A stretch of DNA of 64,000 bases from positions 1 through 64,000 of the forward strand of contig NZ_JASDCU010000008.1 of NCBI RefSeq assembly GCF_030407765.1, read 5' to 3'. This stretch comes from Microbacterium sp. APC 3901 (GTDB taxonomy: Bacteria; Actinomycetota; Actinomycetes; Actinomycetales; Microbacteriaceae). The number at the start of each line of letters is the position of its first letter. Position 1 is the first letter of the stretch. The notes beneath the pieces are model-generated. The model saw only the letters and a list, made by a program, of their open reading frames with translations. It was not told where the DNA came from and searched no databases. The translations under genes were made by a program, and so were the position numbers. Shown here one piece after another: positions 61,644 through 64,000 of this stretch.

Positions 61644-62637
61644 TCGCGATCGCTACGCGGTGATCCCCGTCGGGATCACCCGCGAGGGGGCCTTCGTCCT
61701 CGAAGACGACGACCCTTCCAAATTCCCGCTGGATGCAGCGCATCTGCCCGAGGTAGCCGACAACGGCACCAGGGTGCTGTGGCCCGAGCCCGGCGGCGAC
61801 CGGACGTTGCGCGTCGTGCGCCCGGATGGGACCAGTGAATCACTCGGTCATGTCGACGTCGTGCTGCCGCTTCTGCATGGACTGCACGGCGAAGACGGAG
61901 CCATCCAGGGGTTCTTCGAGGTCATCGACATGCCCTACGCGGGCTGCGGTATCCTCGATTCCGCGGTCTCGCTGGACAAGCACTTCACGAAACTGGCACT
62001 CACGTCCGCGGGCATCGCTGTATCGCCCGGCATCACGGTGCGAAGGAATGAGTGGCAGGACGATCCGGCGATCGTCCGCGAGCGGATCGCTGCGCTGGGC
62101 GACGTGGTCTTCGTCAAGCCGGCGAGTGCCGGGTCGAGCGTCGGTGTGTCTCGCGTCGACCACGGGGACGGCCTCGATGCCGCGATGGAGATCGCGTTCG
62201 CCGAAGACGGCAAGGTTCTCGTCGAGACGCAGGTCGTCGGGCGTGAGATCGAGGTGGGCGTTCTCGCCGGGCGCCCCGGCGAGCGGGCACGCGCATCGCT
62301 GCCCGGAGAGGTCGTGCTCACCTCACGCAGCTTCTACGACTTCGAGGGCAAGTACCTCGGCGGTGACGGTGTCGAGATCGTATGCCCCGCGGACGTCGAC
62401 GAGTCGTTGATCGAGCGGCTCCGCGAGACCGCGGTCCGGGTCTTCGAGGCGGTGGACGGCAAGGGACTGGCCCGCGTCGACTTCTTCGTCACGCCTTCCG
62501 GCGAGCTCGTCGTCAACGAGCTCAACACGATGCCCGGATTCACGCCGATCTCGATGTTCCCGAAGTGCTGGGTGGCATCAGGACTCAGCTACGGCGACCT
62601 GATCTCCGAGCTGATCGAAGCAGGCCTGCGCCACTGA
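61549..62637 (+). CDS. ddl: D-alanine--D-alanine ligase
   Basis: A 362-residue ATP-grasp ligase that makes D-Ala-D-Ala for peptidoglycan. It has Leu-Phe-Gly-Gly-Arg-Ser-Ser-Glu-His-Ser-Ile-Ser at the start, Pro-Leu-Leu-His-Gly-Leu-His-Gly-Glu-Asp-Gly-Ala-Ile-Gln-Gly, Lys-Pro-Ala-Ser-Ala-Gly-Ser-Ser-Val-Gly-Val and Asn-Glu-Leu-Asn-Thr-Met-Pro-Gly-Phe-Thr near the C-terminus. GAGAGG lies ahead of the ATG at 61549. The start is inside gpsA in another frame. Confidence 0.96.
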   Translation: MDKQTVVVLFGGRSSEHSISSATAGGVLGAIDRDRYAVIPVGITREGAFVLEDDDPSKFPLDAAHLPEVADNGTRVLWPEPGGDRTLRVVRPDGTSESLGHVDVVLPLLHGLHGEDGAIQGFFEVIDMPYAGCGILDSAVSLDKHFTKLALTSAGIAVSPGITVRRNEWQDDPAIVRERIAALGDVVFVKPASAGSSVGVSRVDHGDGLDAAMEIAFAEDGKVLVETQVVGREIEVGVLAGRPGERARASLPGEVVLTSRSFYDFEGKYLGGDGVEIVCPADVDESLIERLRETAVRVFEAVDGKGLARVDFFVTPSGELVVNELNTMPGFTPISMFPKCWVASGLSYGDLISELIEAGLRH

Positions 62638-62652
62638 TCGGACGGCGTCCGG

Positions 62653-63159
62653 TCAGCCTTCGGCGGATCCTCCGTCAGGGGAATCCTCGGTGGGCACCCG
62701 GTCCGTGCACCGAGCCGTCGCCGGTTCGAGGCCGGACTGGATGCTCGTCGAGAGACTCTCGACCACCGTGCGGAAGTCGATCTCCTCACCGCGTCGGATG
62801 ATCACCTCGACGGCGGGATCGCGACCGTAGGTCACCAGCCGCTGGCGTTCCTCCTCCTGGTCGAGCACGAGCCAGTCGACGCTTCCGATCGTGGTGCAGA
62901 CCTCGGTCGACGGCGCCGGCGGCTCGACGCCGCAGCGCAGCACGACCGTCGGGTCACCCCAGGCGCCGGTCGCTTGGGCATCGGTCCACACACGGTCCAG
63001 ATCGCCGACGGCGTCCGGGAGCAGCACGGACACCTCCGCGCATGCCGGATCGTTCGCGTCGTCGGCAGGCTCGAGATGGATCGTGGTCGAGCATCCGGAG
63101 AGCGCCGCGACGAGGGCCAGAGACCCCGCGGTGACGGCGAGACGACGAGAACGGGGCAT
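62653..63159 (-). CDS. DUF3515 lipoprotein
   Basis: A 168-residue exported lipoprotein. The lipobox Leu-Ser-Gly-Cys is near residue 23. The mature part has the DUF3515 pattern: His-Leu-Glu-Pro-Ala, Pro-Ala-Cys-Ala, Thr-Gly-Ala-Trp-Gly-Asp-Pro, Leu-Arg-Cys-Gly-Val-Glu-Pro-Pro and Cys-Thr-Thr-Ile-Gly-Ser-Val-Asp-Trp. This family sits between ddl and thiL in many actinobacteria; its role is unknown. It is convergent with ddl (15-nt gap) and divergent from thiL. Confidence 0.9.
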   Translation of the reverse strand: MPRSRRLAVTAGSLALVAALSGCSTTIHLEPADDANDPACAEVSVLLPDAVGDLDRVWTDAQATGAWGDPTVVLRCGVEPPAPSTEVCTTIGSVDWLVLDQEEERQRLVTYGRDPAVEVIIRRGEEIDFRTVVESLSTSIQSGLEPATARCTDRVPTEDSPDGGSAEG

Positions 63160-63182
63160 GCATCCAGGCTACCTTTGACTGC

Positions 63183-64000
63183 ATGTCCTCCCGACCTCGC
63201 GACGATGATCCGACCCTCGGCGATCTCTCGGAGGGGGAGATACTGCGAGCCATCCTGGCGAGGACTTCGCAGGCGAGTCACGCGATCATCGGACCCGGTG
63301 ACGACGCGGCCGTGATCGCGACTCCGTCCGGATCCGTGGTCGCGACGACCGACACACTGGTGCACGGTCCTGACTTCCGGCTCGCGTGGTCGTCGGGCTA
63401 TGACCTCGGGTGGAAGGCTGCGGCGGTGAACCTCGCCGACGTCGCCGCGATGGGTGCGCGACCGACCGCGCTGCTCGTCGCGCTGGCGGTTCCACGCGAT
63501 CTGAGACTGTCGTTCGTCGAACAGCTCGCAGACGGATTGCGCGAGGCGTGCGCGGCTCTCGCGCCCGGCTGCGCAGTCGTCGGTGGCGACCTCACCGTCT
63601 CCGACGTCCTCACTGTGGCAGTCACAGCCCTCGGCGATCTCGAGGGTCGGGCGCCTGTGACCCGCTCGGGTGCGCGGGTCGGCGATGTGGTCGCCGTGGC
63701 GGGGGAGCTCGGCCACGCCGCCCACGGACTCGCCGTGCTCTTCGGCAGGTTCCGTGACGGTGACACACCGATCGCTGTCGACCCGTCCGTGCTCGGACGG
63801 GGTGAGAGCGCGGCGCTCGCGGCGCAGCTGCGCCCGTCGCCGCCGATCGGCCTCGGACCTTTCGCCGCCACGGCCGGAGCCACCGCGATGATGGACATCT
63901 CGGACGGCCTCGCGCTCGATGCGCGGCGGATGGCGGCGGCCTCGGCCGTCACGATCGCCCTCGACGGCGCAGCCCTCGGCGACTCTCCGCAGCGTGCTCT
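63183..64000 (+). CDS. thiL: Thiamine-monophosphate kinase, N-terminal part (cut by window end)
   Basis: Open to the window end (272 codons seen). The AIRS/ThiL fold is clear: Leu-Ser-Glu-Gly-Glu-Ile-Leu near the start, Gly-Pro-Gly-Asp-Asp-Ala-Ala-Val (ATP/metal), Thr-Asp-Thr-Leu-Val-His-Gly-Pro-Asp-Phe-Arg, Ala-Ala-Val-Asn-Leu-Ala-Asp-Val-Ala-Ala-Met-Gly-Ala, Gly-Gly-Asp-Leu and Met-Asp-Ile-Ser-Asp-Gly-Leu. It makes thiamine diphosphate from the monophosphate. Its position next to DUF3515 and ddl is the conserved actinobacterial order. Confidence 0.93.
   Translation, partial: MSSRPRDDDPTLGDLSEGEILRAILARTSQASHAIIGPGDDAAVIATPSGSVVATTDTLVHGPDFRLAWSSGYDLGWKAAAVNLADVAAMGARPTALLVALAVPRDLRLSFVEQLADGLREACAALAPGCAVVGGDLTVSDVLTVAVTALGDLEGRAPVTRSGARVGDVVAVAGELGHAAHGLAVLFGRFRDGDTPIAVDPSVLGRGESAALAAQLRPSPPIGLGPFAATAGATAMMDISDGLALDARRMAAASAVTIALDGAALGDSPQRA

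Overview
This 64-kb window is a high-GC chromosomal segment of an actinobacterium, very probably a Microbacterium or another close Microbacteriaceae. The reasons are the strong G/C preference at third codon positions, frequent GTG/TTG starts, several promoters of the 'TAnnnT, 6-7 nt, ATG' leaderless type, and actinobacterial synteny (gltX next to tRNA-Gln; leuCD-murA-plsC-gpsA-ddl-DUF3515-thiL). Nothing points to a plasmid or phage. I see no insertion sequence, integrase or CRISPR array.

Layout. 1-2.2 kb: end of a lipoprotein gene, a HisN-like phosphatase, tRNA-Lys, a small lipoprotein and a YbaK-type deacylase. 2.2-3.9 kb: a MarR/MFS pair with a visible operator. 3.9-7.4 kb: an IclR regulator divergent from a two-subunit 3-oxoacid CoA-transferase and a thiolase (acetoacetate or 3-oxoadipate breakdown). 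7.4-11.5 kb: a small membrane protein, an MFS carrier and the otsA-otsB trehalose genes. 11.5-16.7 kb: ilvD-ilvB-ilvN-ilvC, closed by a strong terminator. 16.7-26.5 kb: a sugar-utilisation island with two GH29 alpha-L-fucosidases, a ROK repressor, an ABC sugar importer (binding protein plus two permeases, no ATPase), a ROK sugar kinase and an M81/MlrC-like metallohydrolase. 26.5-30.2 kb: three unknown membrane proteins and serA. 30.2-38.2 kb: a TetR/DHA2 efflux pair, leuB, ilvE, an FAH-family enzyme with an MFS carrier, and an SfnB/DszC-like flavoprotein. 38.4-46.1 kb: gltX, tRNA-Gln, a membrane protein, topoisomerase IB, a MarR/3-hydroxyacyl-CoA dehydrogenase operon and pepN. 46.2-49.3 kb: a SMI1/KNR4 protein, a gene-poor scar, a phosphotransferase, an MBL-fold hydrolase and tRNA-Glu. 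49.4-53.5 kb: a DUF4349 membrane protein with an ECF sigma factor, a Mn-type riboswitch with terC, a Lon-N-domain protein and DUF427. 53.5-56.1 kb: an LLM flavin monooxygenase with metY (sulfur assimilation). 56.1-64 kb: a leader peptide/attenuator, leuC-leuD, murA, plsC, gpsA, ddl, DUF3515 and thiL (cut by the window end).

Functionally, branched-chain amino-acid synthesis dominates: ilvDBNC, leuB, ilvE and leuCD lie in three blocks, and leuC has a putative leucine-sensing leader. The regulatory DNA is unusually readable. Five local regulators (MarR, IclR, ROK, TetR, MarR) each sit next to an inverted repeat in the intergenic region of the genes they probably control, and in two cases the repeat overlaps a leaderless promoter. 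The most interesting items for follow-up are the GH29/ABC/ROK/M81 island with a palindrome shared by two of its promoters, the leuC leader, the riboswitch that can mask the terC Shine-Dalgarno sequence, the ECF sigma/DUF4349 pair, and the abrupt codon-usage change inside ilvD.
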